From positions 1-64,000 of the forward strand of contig JBFXJP010000008.1 of assembly GCA_050174775.1 (NCBI GenBank): a stretch of 64,000 bases of DNA. The letters run 5' to 3'. This DNA comes from CAYPGJ01 sp050174775. GTDB taxonomy: Bacteria > Planctomycetota > Phycisphaerae > Phycisphaerales > UBA1924. This document shows positions 27,936-36,872 of the stretch, piece after piece. Position numbers and translations under genes: made by a program. Within the stretch, counting starts at the first letter, position 1. Each line of letters starts with the position of its first letter. Under the pieces are notes generated by a model. It did no database searches, was not told the origin of the DNA, and was given only the letters and a program-made list of their open reading frames with translations.

Positions 27936-29917
27936 CACGCCAGCCCCGCCAGGCCCAGCCCCTGATACACCAGCAGCGCCGCGACGTACGCCAGCCCCGT
28001 CATCCACGCCAGCTGCAGCGCCGCCCACTTCCACCCCCCCGCTTCCTTCGCCGTCACCACCAATGTCGGCAGGCACTGCATCGCCAGCACGTAGTAAATC
28101 AGCAACGACCAGCACGTCCGCTCCGTGAACACGAGCCGCCCGTCATCCCTCCGCGCCTCACCCACGCTCTCCACCAACCCCTCCGCATCGTCCCCCTCCT
28201 CACCCCTCGTCACCACCGCCATCGTCGACACGAACACCTCACGCGCCGCAAACGACGCCAGCACACCGATCGATAACTGCCGGTCATACCCCAGCGGCGC
28301 CAGCACCGGCTCCACCACGCTCCCGAGCCGCCCCACGAACGAACGCCGCGCTGCGTGCCGGTGCTCGATCCGGTCCGCCTCCTCCAGCATCGCCTCCGCC
28401 GCGCCAGGCTCCGTCACGCTCACGCTCGACGCCTGCGCGCGCATCTCCAACGCCTCCCTCGGCGCCTCCACCTTCGGATACGCGCTCAGCCACCACAGCA
28501 CCACCGTGATCGCCAGGATGTTCGTCCCCGCCTTCTTCAGGAACACCAACCCCTTGTCGTACATCGTCACGAACGCCGTGCGAACGCTCGGCGGCTTGTA
28601 CGACGGCAGCTCCAGGGCCATCGGCGTCGCCTCCCCCTTCACCACCGTCCGGCGCGCCACGAACGCGCTCACCACCCCCGCCGCCGCGCCCAGCACGTAG
28701 CACCCCGCGAACGCGACCGCCTGCTTCGCCGGGCTCTCCCGAAAGAGCAGCGTGCACAGCAGCACGTACACCGGGATCCGCGCCGAGCAACTCATGAACG
28801 GCGCCACCAGGATCGCCGCCAGCCGTTCCCGCCGATCCGGAATCCCCCTGCACGACATGATCCCTGGCAGCGCGCACGCGTGCGAACTCAACAACGGCAC
28901 GAACGCGTGCCCCGACAGCCCGAACGGACGCAGCCACCGGTCCGTCACGAACGCCGCGCGCGCCAGATACCCCGTCCCCTCCAGAATCGAAATCATGAAG
29001 AACAACAAACAGATCTGCGGCAGGAACACCACCGTGGCGCCCACCCCCGAGATCACCCCCCCCGCCAACAAGTCCGTCAGCACACCCGCGGGCAGCGCGC
29101 CCTCCACCCACGACGCCAGACTCCCGAACGCCCCGTCAATCCAATCCATCGGCCACGACGCCAGCCGGAACACCCCCCAGAACAGCCCCATCATCACCAG
29201 CGCAAACGCGATCAACCCCAGCACCGGATGCGTCAGCACGCGATCCACCCGATCCGTCCACGCATCCTCTCGTCGCGCCGCCTCCTCCGCGCGCACCGTC
29301 GCGCTCTCCCGCGCCGCCTCTTCCGCCCACTGCGCCAGCGCGCTCTCCCCCTCCGGCGGCCGCACGCTCGGCGCCGCCGCGCGCTCGGCGTGCTCGATCA
29401 ACGCCCCCAGCCCCGAACCCGTCCGCGCGCACACCAACGCCACGTGGCACGACAACCTCCGCGCCAACCGCTCCGCGTCGATCGAGATTCCACGCTTGTC
29501 CGCGAGGTCGATCATGTTCACGGCCACCACCGTCGGCACGCCGCGCCGCAACACCTCTCCCGCCAGCGTCAGGTTCCGCGCCAGGTTCGTCGCGTCCGCC
29601 ACCACGATCGCCACGTCCGGCGGACGCAGTTCGTCCCCGGCCGGCACGGCCGAGCCCTCCAAGGCCGCGCGACACAACGCCGCCTCCACCTGATTCAACT
29701 CCAGCGAATACACCCCCGGCAGGTCGATCACCTCGGCCCACCGCCCCGTGTCCCGCGCACGAACCTTCCCGACGCGCGCCTCCTGCGTCGTCCCCGGAAA
29801 ATTGCTCGTCTTGTGATTCAACCCCGTCAGCGCGTTGAACAGCGTCGTCTTGCCCGTGTTCGGGTTGCCGAGCAACGCCACGCGCAACGCGCCAACCGTC
29901 GTCGGCGCCGCCGTCAC
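27935..29917 (-). CDS. feoB: Ferrous iron transporter FeoB
   Basis: About 660 residues from GTG 29917; an upstream GTG at 29959 would overlap feoA further. G-protein motifs: G1 GNPNTGKTT (about 17-25), switch NFPGTTQE, G3 DLPGVYSL, G4 VNMIDLADKRG. The membrane domain has Gate motifs (LPQICLLFFMISILEGTGYLARAAF with nearby SGHAFVPLLSSHACALPGIMSCR, and CSARIPVYVLL). It imports Fe(II) through the inner membrane. Order feoA-feoB-small membrane protein on the minus strand, overlapping at both ends. Confidence 0.94.
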   Translation of the reverse strand: MTAAPTTVGALRVALLGNPNTGKTTLFNALTGLNHKTSNFPGTTQEARVGKVRARDTGRWAEVIDLPGVYSLELNQVEAALCRAALEGSAVPAGDELRPPDVAIVVADATNLARNLTLAGEVLRRGVPTVVAVNMIDLADKRGISIDAERLARRLSCHVALVCARTGSGLGALIEHAERAAAPSVRPPEGESALAQWAEEAARESATVRAEEAARREDAWTDRVDRVLTHPVLGLIAFALVMMGLFWGVFRLASWPMDWIDGAFGSLASWVEGALPAGVLTDLLAGGVISGVGATVVFLPQICLLFFMISILEGTGYLARAAFVTDRWLRPFGLSGHAFVPLLSSHACALPGIMSCRGIPDRRERLAAILVAPFMSCSARIPVYVLLCTLLFRESPAKQAVAFAGCYVLGAAAGVVSAFVARRTVVKGEATPMALELPSYKPPSVRTAFVTMYDKGLVFLKKAGTNILAITVVLWWLSAYPKVEAPREALEMRAQASSVSVTEPGAAEAMLEEADRIEHRHAARRSFVGRLGSVVEPVLAPLGYDRQLSIGVLASFAAREVFVSTMAVVTRGEEGDDAEGLVESVGEARRDDGRLVFTERTCWSLLIYYVLAMQCLPTLVVTAKEAGGWKWAALQLAWMTGLAYVAALLVYQGLGLAGLA

Positions 29918-29921
29918 TGCC

Positions 29922-30272
29922 TCAGCCCTCGTCCCCGTCCGCCGCGGACACCAGCACACGATCCGCCAGCGACTTCGCCAACCCGATGCGGCACGACATC
30001 CCGCACGCGCTCCCGATCTCCACGATGCACGGCTCGCCCGCTCGGCACACCCGCACGCTCGCGCTCGGACGCAACCCCATCGCCCGCAACACCGCCGCCC
30101 CCTCCGCGTTCACACGAGCCTCACACACCACGGCCCGCTCCCCCACCCGCATCTCCGACAGCATCCGCCCCCCCACCCCCGTCACCACCTCTACCCGCAA
30201 CGCGGGCGCTGGCGCCGCCGGGGACACGGCTGGGCTCGAAACCGGCGAAATCACAGGGGTCACGACGGACAT
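29922..30272 (-). CDS. feoA: FeoA domain protein
   Basis: 116 residues. The SH3-like FeoA domain spans about residues 38-110 (RVGERAVVCEARV, LRAMGLRPSASVRV, GEPCIVEIGSACGMSCRIGLAKSLADRVLV). The first 36 residues are a Ser/Pro/Ala-rich extension. If the promoter at 30282-30310 is correct, the ATG at 30272 would be almost leaderless. An internal ATG at 30164 would give an 80-residue protein, the usual FeoA length, so the true start is uncertain. FeoA assists FeoB. Confidence 0.85.
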   Translation of the reverse strand: MSVVTPVISPVSSPAVSPAAPAPALRVEVVTGVGGRMLSEMRVGERAVVCEARVNAEGAAVLRAMGLRPSASVRVCRAGEPCIVEIGSACGMSCRIGLAKSLADRVLVSAADGDEG

Positions 30273-30281
30273 GAGCGGACG

Positions 30282-30310
30282 ATCCTACGAGCGTTGAGAC
30301 TGATTCGCAA
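30282..30310 (-). promoter_or_regulatory. Promoter and operator-like palindrome of feoAB
   Basis: On the minus strand, TTGCGA (30310-30305), 17-base spacer and TAGGAT (30287-30282) form a good promoter. The same segment carries an imperfect palindrome, TTGCGA-N5-TCTCAA (30310-30294), covering the -35. It could bind an iron regulator, but it is not a good Fur or DtxR consensus. Confidence 0.5.
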
Positions 30311-30346
30311 TGCGGCGCAAAGGTCCCGTGAACGATCCCTACCCGC

Positions 30347-31561
30347 TCACGTTGAATACGAGGAGTTTATCCGAATATACCCCTCTGTCAGGTCGCATGT
30401 AAAGAACTCATCCCCCGCGTCCCCCAGCCCCAGGTCGATGACGATCTCGATTCTCTTGCCCGCAAACACCCCCGCAAGCACCTCCCGCACACCCTCCACC
30501 GGCGCCGAGCGCGCGTACAGCGTCTTCAGCTCCCCCCCGTCCGGTCCCGCATCCACCCGCAGCCGCGCCATGTCGATCCGTGAGTCCGCGCGCCCCGCCG
30601 CGGCCACGATCCTCCCCCAGTTCGGATCACCCCCCGCGATCGCCGTGCGCACCAGCAGACTCGACGCCACCGTCCGCGCCACACCCAGCGCCATCTGCGC
30701 ATCCAGCGCGCCCGTCGCGCGCACGTGCACCAGCTTCCGCGCCCCCTCCCCATCCGCCACGACCTGGATCGCCAGCGCACGGGCCACCGCGCTGACCGCT
30801 TCATCCACCAACCCCTGCGGAAACTCCCCCGCCTCACCCGACGCCAGCAACAACACCGTGTCGTTCGTCGACGTGTCCCCATCCACCGTGATCCTGTGGA
30901 ATGACCGATCGCACGCGCGCCGCAACGTCTGATCCAACCGCCCCGGCTCCACCCGCGCATCCGTCAGGATCACGCTCAGCATCGTCGCCATGTTCGGATG
31001 AATCATCCCCGAACCCTTCGCGATGCCCGAGACGTGCAGCGTCCGCCCCTCGTGCCGCACCCTCACCTCCGCCGTCTTCGTCGACGCGTCGGTCGTCAAG
31101 ATCCCCCGCGCCGCGTCCATCAGCCCGCCCGCACTCGCATCCTTCGAGATCTTCGGTATCGCCCCCTCGATCTTCTCGCTCGCCAGCATCGACCCGATCA
31201 GCCCCGTGCTCATCACGAGCACCTCGTCCGGCGCGCATCCCGCGGCGTTTGCCGCCGCCGCGATCGTCGACCGCGCTCTCCGCTCCCCCTCCTCCCCCGT
31301 GGCCGCGTTCGCGCACCCCGAGTTCGTCAGCACCACCTTCGCCACGCCCTTCGACGCCTTCAACGCGTTCGCGGAGAGCGTCACCGGCGCCGCACGCAGC
31401 AGGTTCGTCGTGAACACCCCCGCAGCGCTCGCCCCCTTCGCGCACGCGATCCACGAGAGGTCCGGCTTCCCGCCCTCCTTGATCCCACACGACATGCCCG
31501 CGGCCGTAAACCCCTTCGGACACGACGCCGAGCCCGAAACCACCTGCATCTTCTCGCTCAC
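30347..31561 (-). CDS. argJ: Bifunctional ornithine acetyltransferase/N-acetylglutamate synthase ArgJ
   Basis: 404 residues from GTG 31561, which overlaps the argH stop as GTGA and has GGGAG eight bases upstream; ATG 31549 is an alternative. Motifs: TNLLRAAPV, NSGCANAATGEEG, VMSTGLIG, and the self-cleavage site KGSGMIHPNMATM with the nucleophilic Thr. GGDPNWGRI and the C-terminal CDLTEGYIRIN follow. ArgJ transfers acetyl from N-acetylornithine to glutamate, so the pathway here is the recycling one. Whether it also uses acetyl-CoA cannot be told. Last gene of the arg operon. Confidence 0.94.
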   Translation of the reverse strand: MSEKMQVVSGSASCPKGFTAAGMSCGIKEGGKPDLSWIACAKGASAAGVFTTNLLRAAPVTLSANALKASKGVAKVVLTNSGCANAATGEEGERRARSTIAAAANAAGCAPDEVLVMSTGLIGSMLASEKIEGAIPKISKDASAGGLMDAARGILTTDASTKTAEVRVRHEGRTLHVSGIAKGSGMIHPNMATMLSVILTDARVEPGRLDQTLRRACDRSFHRITVDGDTSTNDTVLLLASGEAGEFPQGLVDEAVSAVARALAIQVVADGEGARKLVHVRATGALDAQMALGVARTVASSLLVRTAIAGGDPNWGRIVAAAGRADSRIDMARLRVDAGPDGGELKTLYARSAPVEGVREVLAGVFAGKRIEIVIDLGLGDAGDEFFTCDLTEGYIRINSSYST

Positions 31562-33417
31562 CAGTCGCACTCCCACGCCATGAACCGCCACTCCGCCTTG
31601 CTCCGATCACGCCGCGACCACGCGCTCGCGCCCATCTCCCCCAGCGCGTCCTGCTCCACACGCCGGAAACCCAGCCGCGCGAAGAACTCCGGCTCGCACG
31701 TCAGCACGAACACGCGATCCAATCCGAGTCTGCGCCCATCCTCACACAGCCGACGCGCCAGCGCGCTCCCCACCCCCTGCCGAGTGAACTCCGGACGCAC
31801 GGCCAGCGAACGGATCTCCGCGATGTGGTCCGACCCCACCACCAGCGACCCGCAGCCCACCACGCGCTCCTCTCCCGTCGCGCCCGCACGCACCGCCACC
31901 GTGAACTGCCGCAGCGAACGCGACACGTCCGACGCCTCGCGCGCGATCGTCTGCCCGCTCCCCGACCACGAGTTCACCACCTCGGCGATCGCCTCCGCGT
32001 CCCACGCCAACGCCTTCCGCGTCGTGATCGCGTGCGTCTCCGCGAGCGCAGGCGCGAGCCGCGCTTCCGCCTCAGCGAGCGCCTTCGCCACCCGCCCGGG
32101 CGCCGGCCCCCCCACCACGTCCCTTCGAGCGAGCGCCGCCTCCACCGTCAGGCACGCGTACACGTCCTGCTCGATCTGCGCCGAAACCGCGCGCAGCTCC
32201 TCGAGCGACAGACCCTCGATCGGCGCCCCCTTCTCGATCGCCTTACGCACCACCCGACCCGCCGCGTCGTGCGCATCGCGGAACGCCATCCCCTTGCCCA
32301 CGAGATAGTCCGCCAGCTCCGTCGCGTTGCTGTACCCGCCGAGCGCAGCCTTGCGGCACGCCCCCTCATCAAACGTCATCCCCTCGGCGACCAGCACAAG
32401 CATCCGCAGGCACATCGACGCCGAGCGCATCGCGTCGAACACCCCCTCCTTGTCCTCCTGCTGATCCTTGTTGTACGCGAGCGGCAACCCCTTCATCACC
32501 GTCAGCAAACCCACCAGCGCGCCGATGATCCGACCCGACTTGCCCCGCAGCAGCTCCAGCGCGTCCGGGTTCTTCTTCTGCGGCATCAGGGACGACCCCG
32601 ACGACACCGCATCGCTCAACCGCACCAGCCCGAACTCCGACGACGCGTACACGATCACGTCCTCAGCCAGGCGTGACAGATGCACCGAGAGAACCGCCAG
32701 CGCCGCCAACGCCTCGGCCACAAAGTCCCGATCGCTCACGGCGTCCAGCGAGTTGGGCGTGGGGCGATCAAATCCGAGCGCGTCGGCCAGAGCGGACCGA
32801 TCGATCGGGTACGCCGTGCCCGCCAACGCCCCCGACCCCAGCGGGCACGCGTTCATCCGCCGACGCGCATCCAGCAGCCGACCCGCGTCGCGCTCCAGCA
32901 TCTCCACGTACGCAAGGCACCAGTGCGCCACCGACACCGGCTGACCGCGCTGCAAATGCGTGTACCCGGGCAGCGGCACATGCTCATGCCGGCGCGCGAG
33001 CGCGAGCAGCGCCCGCTGCGCCGCGTGGATCTCCGTCACGCGCCGAGATACCTCGTTCCGCACCCAGAGCCGCAGGTCCGTCGCGACCTGATCGTTCCGC
33101 GAGCGGCCCGTGTGCAGCTTCTTGCCCAGGGCGCCCACGCGCTCAACCAGCTTCATCTCCACCCACGAGTGCACATCCTCTGCCCCCGACTCCACCGGCG
33201 CCCGGTCCATCGCGGCCGTCTCGAGCGCCAACGCCTCCAGCGCGTTGACAAGCAGCCCCGCCTCCTCGCGCGTCAGCACCCCCGCATCGCGCAAAGCCCC
33301 CGCCCACGCGATCGACCCCGCGATGTCCTGCGTCACCAGCGTCCAGTCGAACGACAGTGAATCGTTGAACGCGCGGAACAGCGGGTCCGCCGCGCCCTCG
33401 AACCGCCCGCCCCACAT
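31558..33417 (-). CDS. argH: Argininosuccinate lyase fused to a C-terminal GNAT acetyltransferase (ArgH-ArgA type)
   Basis: About 619 residues from ATG 33417; GTG 33441 would add eight. Residues 1-455 are a full argininosuccinate lyase: MWGGRF, VHSWVEMKL, HTGRSRNDQVATD, THLQRGQPV, SSLMPQKKNPDALELLRGK and GYSNATELADYLV. After a linker, residues about 470-619 form a GNAT domain (IRSLAVRPEFTRQGVGSALARRL, FARLGFRRVEQ). The layout matches ArgH(A) fusions known from Vibrio and relatives, where the domain is N-acetylglutamate synthase. Combined with ArgJ it would prime the acetyl cycle. Confidence 0.9.
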   Translation of the reverse strand: MWGGRFEGAADPLFRAFNDSLSFDWTLVTQDIAGSIAWAGALRDAGVLTREEAGLLVNALEALALETAAMDRAPVESGAEDVHSWVEMKLVERVGALGKKLHTGRSRNDQVATDLRLWVRNEVSRRVTEIHAAQRALLALARRHEHVPLPGYTHLQRGQPVSVAHWCLAYVEMLERDAGRLLDARRRMNACPLGSGALAGTAYPIDRSALADALGFDRPTPNSLDAVSDRDFVAEALAALAVLSVHLSRLAEDVIVYASSEFGLVRLSDAVSSGSSLMPQKKNPDALELLRGKSGRIIGALVGLLTVMKGLPLAYNKDQQEDKEGVFDAMRSASMCLRMLVLVAEGMTFDEGACRKAALGGYSNATELADYLVGKGMAFRDAHDAAGRVVRKAIEKGAPIEGLSLEELRAVSAQIEQDVYACLTVEAALARRDVVGGPAPGRVAKALAEAEARLAPALAETHAITTRKALAWDAEAIAEVVNSWSGSGQTIAREASDVSRSLRQFTVAVRAGATGEERVVGCGSLVVGSDHIAEIRSLAVRPEFTRQGVGSALARRLCEDGRRLGLDRVFVLTCEPEFFARLGFRRVEQDALGEMGASAWSRRDRSKAEWRFMAWECDW

Positions 33418-33445
33418 CGTGGCCCCGCCGTGCGTCGCCACGGCC

Positions 33446-34675
33446 TCAGTGCGCCCCGCCGGTCTTCTTCATCGCACGAATCCGGCTCGGCAGACTCGCC
33501 AGCCGGATGAACCCCTCCGCGTGCGCCTGGTTGTACACCTCGTCACGCCCGAACGTGGCGAACGCCTCCGAGTACAGCGAATTCGGGCTCTTGCGCCGCG
33601 TGGCCGTGGCCCGACCCTTGTACAGCTTCACCTCCACCTCGCCCGTCAGCGGCTTGGTCATCGAATCGACGCACGCCGAGAGCGCCTCGCGCAAGGGCGT
33701 GAACCACTTCCCGTCGTACACCAGCTCCGCGAACGTCAGCGCCAGGTGCTCCCGGTAGTGCAGCGTGTCCCGGTCGAACACCACCTCCTCGAGCGAACGC
33801 AGCGCCTCGACCAGCACCGTCCCGCCCGGCGTCTCATAGCACCCGCGCGACTTCATCCCGACCAGCCGGTTCTCCACGATGTCAATCCGCCCCACCCCGT
33901 GCGCGCCCGCGATCCGGTTCAGCGTCGCGACGATCTCCTCCGGCGCCAGCTCCTTCCCGTTCACCGTCCGCGCCCGACCCTCCACGAACCCCACGCGCAC
34001 GTTTTCCGGCTTGTCCGGCGCCTGCTCAGGCGACACCGACATCGTCCACATGTCCTCAGCGGGCGCGTTCCACAGATCCTCCAGCACCTGCCCCTCGTGC
34101 GAGATGTGCCACAGGTTCCGGTCGCGCGAGTAGATCTTCTCCTTGCTCGCGCTCGACGTGATGTCCCGCGCAGCCAGATAGTTCAGCAGGTCCTCGCGCG
34201 AACGCAGGTCCCACTCCCGCCACGGCGCGATCACCTTCAGCTCCGGCGCCAGCGCGGCAAACGCGCTCTCGAACCGCACCTGATCGTTCCCCTTCCCCGT
34301 GCACCCGTGCGCCACCGCGTCCGCCCCCACCTTCTTCGCGATCTCCACCTGCGCCTTGGCGAGCACCGGACGCGCGATCGACGTCCCCAGCAGGTACTTC
34401 CCCTCGTACATCGAGCCCGCCAGGATCGTCGGATACACGTAGTGCTCGACGAACTCGCGCCGCAGATCGACGACGTGGCACCCGCTCGCCCCCGAGCGCT
34501 TCGCCTTTTCCTCGATACCCGAGAGTTCCTCCTCACCCTGACCCACGTCCCCCACGAACGCCACCACCTCGCTCCCGTACGTCTCCACAAGCCAGGGCAT
34601 GATCGCGGACGTGTCCAAACCGCCCGAGTAAGCCAGCACGATCTTCTTCGGCGCCTCACGTTTCATTGTCGACAT
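33446..34675 (-). CDS. argG: Argininosuccinate synthase
   Basis: About 409 residues. ATP pyrophosphatase P-loop VLAYSGGLDTSAIMPWL near residue 13, then VEHYVYPTILAGSMYEGKY, ARPVLAKAQVEIAKKVGADAVAHGCTGKGNDQVRFE, SRDRNLWHISHEG and VGMKSRGCYETPGGT. It joins citrulline and aspartate. Starts at 34675 or 34666 are both possible. It is followed at 28 bases by argH on the same strand. Confidence 0.95.
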   Translation of the reverse strand: MSTMKREAPKKIVLAYSGGLDTSAIMPWLVETYGSEVVAFVGDVGQGEEELSGIEEKAKRSGASGCHVVDLRREFVEHYVYPTILAGSMYEGKYLLGTSIARPVLAKAQVEIAKKVGADAVAHGCTGKGNDQVRFESAFAALAPELKVIAPWREWDLRSREDLLNYLAARDITSSASKEKIYSRDRNLWHISHEGQVLEDLWNAPAEDMWTMSVSPEQAPDKPENVRVGFVEGRARTVNGKELAPEEIVATLNRIAGAHGVGRIDIVENRLVGMKSRGCYETPGGTVLVEALRSLEEVVFDRDTLHYREHLALTFAELVYDGKWFTPLREALSACVDSMTKPLTGEVEVKLYKGRATATRRKSPNSLYSEAFATFGRDEVYNQAHAEGFIRLASLPSRIRAMKKTGGAH

Positions 34676-34757
34676 CTCTCCGCTCTGCCCGCAGTGCGAA
34701 CCGTCCACCTTCTTCCGACAACCAGTATCCCAAATCCACCCTCCCCCGCGAACACGC

Positions 34758-35759
34758 TCAATCCACCAGCGACGGCCCCCGACCCTGCCCCGCCATCAGG
34801 TGCAGCATCAGCCCCGCCTGCGCGTGCAGCCGGTTCTCCGCCTGCTCGTACACCAGCGACGCCGGCGAATCGATCACCTCGTCCGTCACCTCCACACCCC
34901 GGTGCGCCGGCAGACAGTGCATGAACACGGCCTCAGGCCCCGCCTTCCGCATCAACTCCGCATTCACCTGGTACGGCCCGAACGCCGCGTCGCGCTCCGC
35001 GCTCGTGCTCGACCCCATGCTCGTCCACGTGTCCGTGTACACGGCGTGCGCGCCCGCCACCGCGCCCACGTCATTCGTCAACTCCACACTCCCCTTCCCC
35101 TCCGCCCCCGCGCGCGCCATCCGCACCGCCTCTTCCCTGGGCTCCGCGCCCGCGGGCGTCACCACCGTCACCTTCACCCCCAGCCGCGCGCCCAGCAACA
35201 TCAGCGACGCGCACACGTTGTTCCCGTCCCCCACGTACGCCAGACGCAGCCCCTCCAGCTTCCCGAACCGCTCCTTGAGCGTCAGCATGTCCGCAAGCGC
35301 CTGACACGGATGCGACGTGTCCGACAGCGCGTTGATCACCGGGATCCCAGCCTCCCGCGCGAGCGCCTCCACCGTCCCGTGCGAGTCCGTCCGCGCCACG
35401 ATGCAGTGCGCCCACCGCTCCAGGTTCTTCCCGTAATCCCGGATGCTCTCCCGCTGCCCGATCTTCGTCTGCTGATGATCCAGATAGATCGCCTGCGCCC
35501 CCAGCCGATACGCCCCCACCTCGAACGTCACCCGGGTCCGCAGCGACGCCTTCTCGAACAGCATCACCATCGTCTTCCCGGCCAGCGCGCTCGCGAACGG
35601 CCCCGGGCTCCCCTTGAACCGCCCCGCCGTCCCCAGCGCCATCTCCAGGTCCGCACGCGACAGCTCCGCCCCCGTCAGCACGTCCGCCGCGTGCAGCGAC
35701 TCCACACCCTCCCGCTTCGTCCCCCCAGCCAGCTTGAACGACCGTGATGCCTGCGCCAT
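34758..35759 (-). CDS. argF: Ornithine carbamoyltransferase
   Basis: 333 residues from ATG 35759, preceded by GGAGG at the right distance. The carbamoyl-phosphate motif reads EKASLRTRVTFE (SLRTR where many OTCases have STRTR). DSHGTVEALA, ALSDTSHPCQALADMLT, YVGDGNNVCASL and the ornithine-loop MHCLPAHRGVEVTDEV identify an OTCase rather than an acetylornithine transcarbamoylase. It converts ornithine to citrulline. Confidence 0.93.
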   Translation of the reverse strand: MAQASRSFKLAGGTKREGVESLHAADVLTGAELSRADLEMALGTAGRFKGSPGPFASALAGKTMVMLFEKASLRTRVTFEVGAYRLGAQAIYLDHQQTKIGQRESIRDYGKNLERWAHCIVARTDSHGTVEALAREAGIPVINALSDTSHPCQALADMLTLKERFGKLEGLRLAYVGDGNNVCASLMLLGARLGVKVTVVTPAGAEPREEAVRMARAGAEGKGSVELTNDVGAVAGAHAVYTDTWTSMGSSTSAERDAAFGPYQVNAELMRKAGPEAVFMHCLPAHRGVEVTDEVIDSPASLVYEQAENRLHAQAGLMLHLMAGQGRGPSLVD

Positions 35760-35937
35760 GGTCAAACCTCCAAACGCCGCGTCCTTCTCACGCGGCCCAT
35801 CAACCCTCTTCAACTCGCACAATGCCCCCCGCACCCGTCGCGCGCTCCCGCGCAACCCGCCTCACCGCCGACGCCTCAGCGTCGTCGTCGCATCGACGCG
35901 TCCCGTCGCGCGCGCATCGCCAGTCCCGCAGCGCCGC
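35760..35937. other. Gap between argB and argF
   Basis: 178 bases with no credible gene. GGAGG (complement at 35764-35770) is the argF ribosome site. The rest is GC-rich and without an evident hairpin plus T-run, so the arg genes may still be one transcript. Confidence 0.4.
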
Positions 35938-36828
35938 TCACGCCCCGGCCCCCGTCGTCGCGCTCGACACCACCTCCACACCGCGCGACCCATCCTCCGG
36001 CGGCAGCACCAGCGTCCCCACCGTCTCACCGTGCGCCAGCCTCACCAGGCTCTCCGGCTCGTGCCACGACGCGATCGCCGCAGGCGCGCCCGCCGCCCTC
36101 GCCGCGCGCAACGCGCCCCGAACCTTCGGGATCATCCCGTTCGCGATCTCACCCGACGCGATCCGCCCCTCGATCTCCTCCTCCGTCAGCGTCGCCAGCA
36201 CGCGCTTGTTCCCGTCCATCACCCCCGGCACATCCGTCAGCAGCACCAGCATCCGCGCCGCCGCGATCCCCGCCATCGCCGCCGCCGCATCGTCCGCGTT
36301 GATGTTCAACGCGCGCCCCTGCGCATCCGACCCGATCGACGAGAACACCGGCAAAAACCCCGCCCGCAGCATCGCGTCCACCAGCCTCGCCGAGCCCCCC
36401 ACCACCTTCCCCACGCGCCCCGGATCAAAGTCGTACTGATCCGCCACCGTGCAGCGCGCCACAAACCCGTCCGCCAGCGACAGCCCTACAGCCGCGCACC
36501 CGCGCGACGACAGCTCCCCCACCACGTGCGTGTTCACGATCCCCGCCAGCGTCGCCACCACCTCCTCGACATGCTCAGGCGGCGTGATCCGCACGCCCTC
36601 GCGACGCTCCGACACCATCCCCAGCGCCTCCATCCGCCGATCAACCAGCTTCCCGCCGCCGTGCACGAGAATCGCGCCGGCAGACTCCGCGCGATGCAGC
36701 GCCGCCAGCGCATCGAACACCGGCGCCGCGTCCGGATCGCGATCCAGCGCCGCACCGCCCAGCTTCACAACCAGCGGCCGCGGTGAGCCAAACTGCACGT
36801 CAGGAGTCGTCCGGTGTGTCGTCCGCAT
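35938..36828 (-). CDS. argB: N-acetylglutamate kinase
   Basis: 296 residues from ATG 36828; the frame is open further into argC, but ATG 36828 has GGGA five bases upstream. Kinase motifs: LVVKLGGAALDRD, ILVHGGGKLVDRRM, INADDAAAAMAGIAAARMLVLLTDVPGVMDG and EIANGMIPKVRGALRAA. The IANGM(I/V)PK segment is typical of arginine-pathway NAGK. It is a paralogue of lysZ (22715-23530). Confidence 0.92.
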   Translation of the reverse strand: MRTTHRTTPDVQFGSPRPLVVKLGGAALDRDPDAAPVFDALAALHRAESAGAILVHGGGKLVDRRMEALGMVSERREGVRITPPEHVEEVVATLAGIVNTHVVGELSSRGCAAVGLSLADGFVARCTVADQYDFDPGRVGKVVGGSARLVDAMLRAGFLPVFSSIGSDAQGRALNINADDAAAAMAGIAAARMLVLLTDVPGVMDGNKRVLATLTEEEIEGRIASGEIANGMIPKVRGALRAARAAGAPAAIASWHEPESLVRLAHGETVGTLVLPPEDGSRGVEVVSSATTGAGA

Positions 36829-36872
36829 CTCAGTCCCGTCAGAGGGCGTCTCGCCCAGCGAATGGAAAGCGA

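Noticed and set aside
34758..35759. N-acetylornithine carbamoyltransferase instead of OTCase, because of the SLRTR motif
   Set aside because: The HCLPAHRG ornithine loop and the presence of argJ, which yields free ornithine, favour the standard enzyme.
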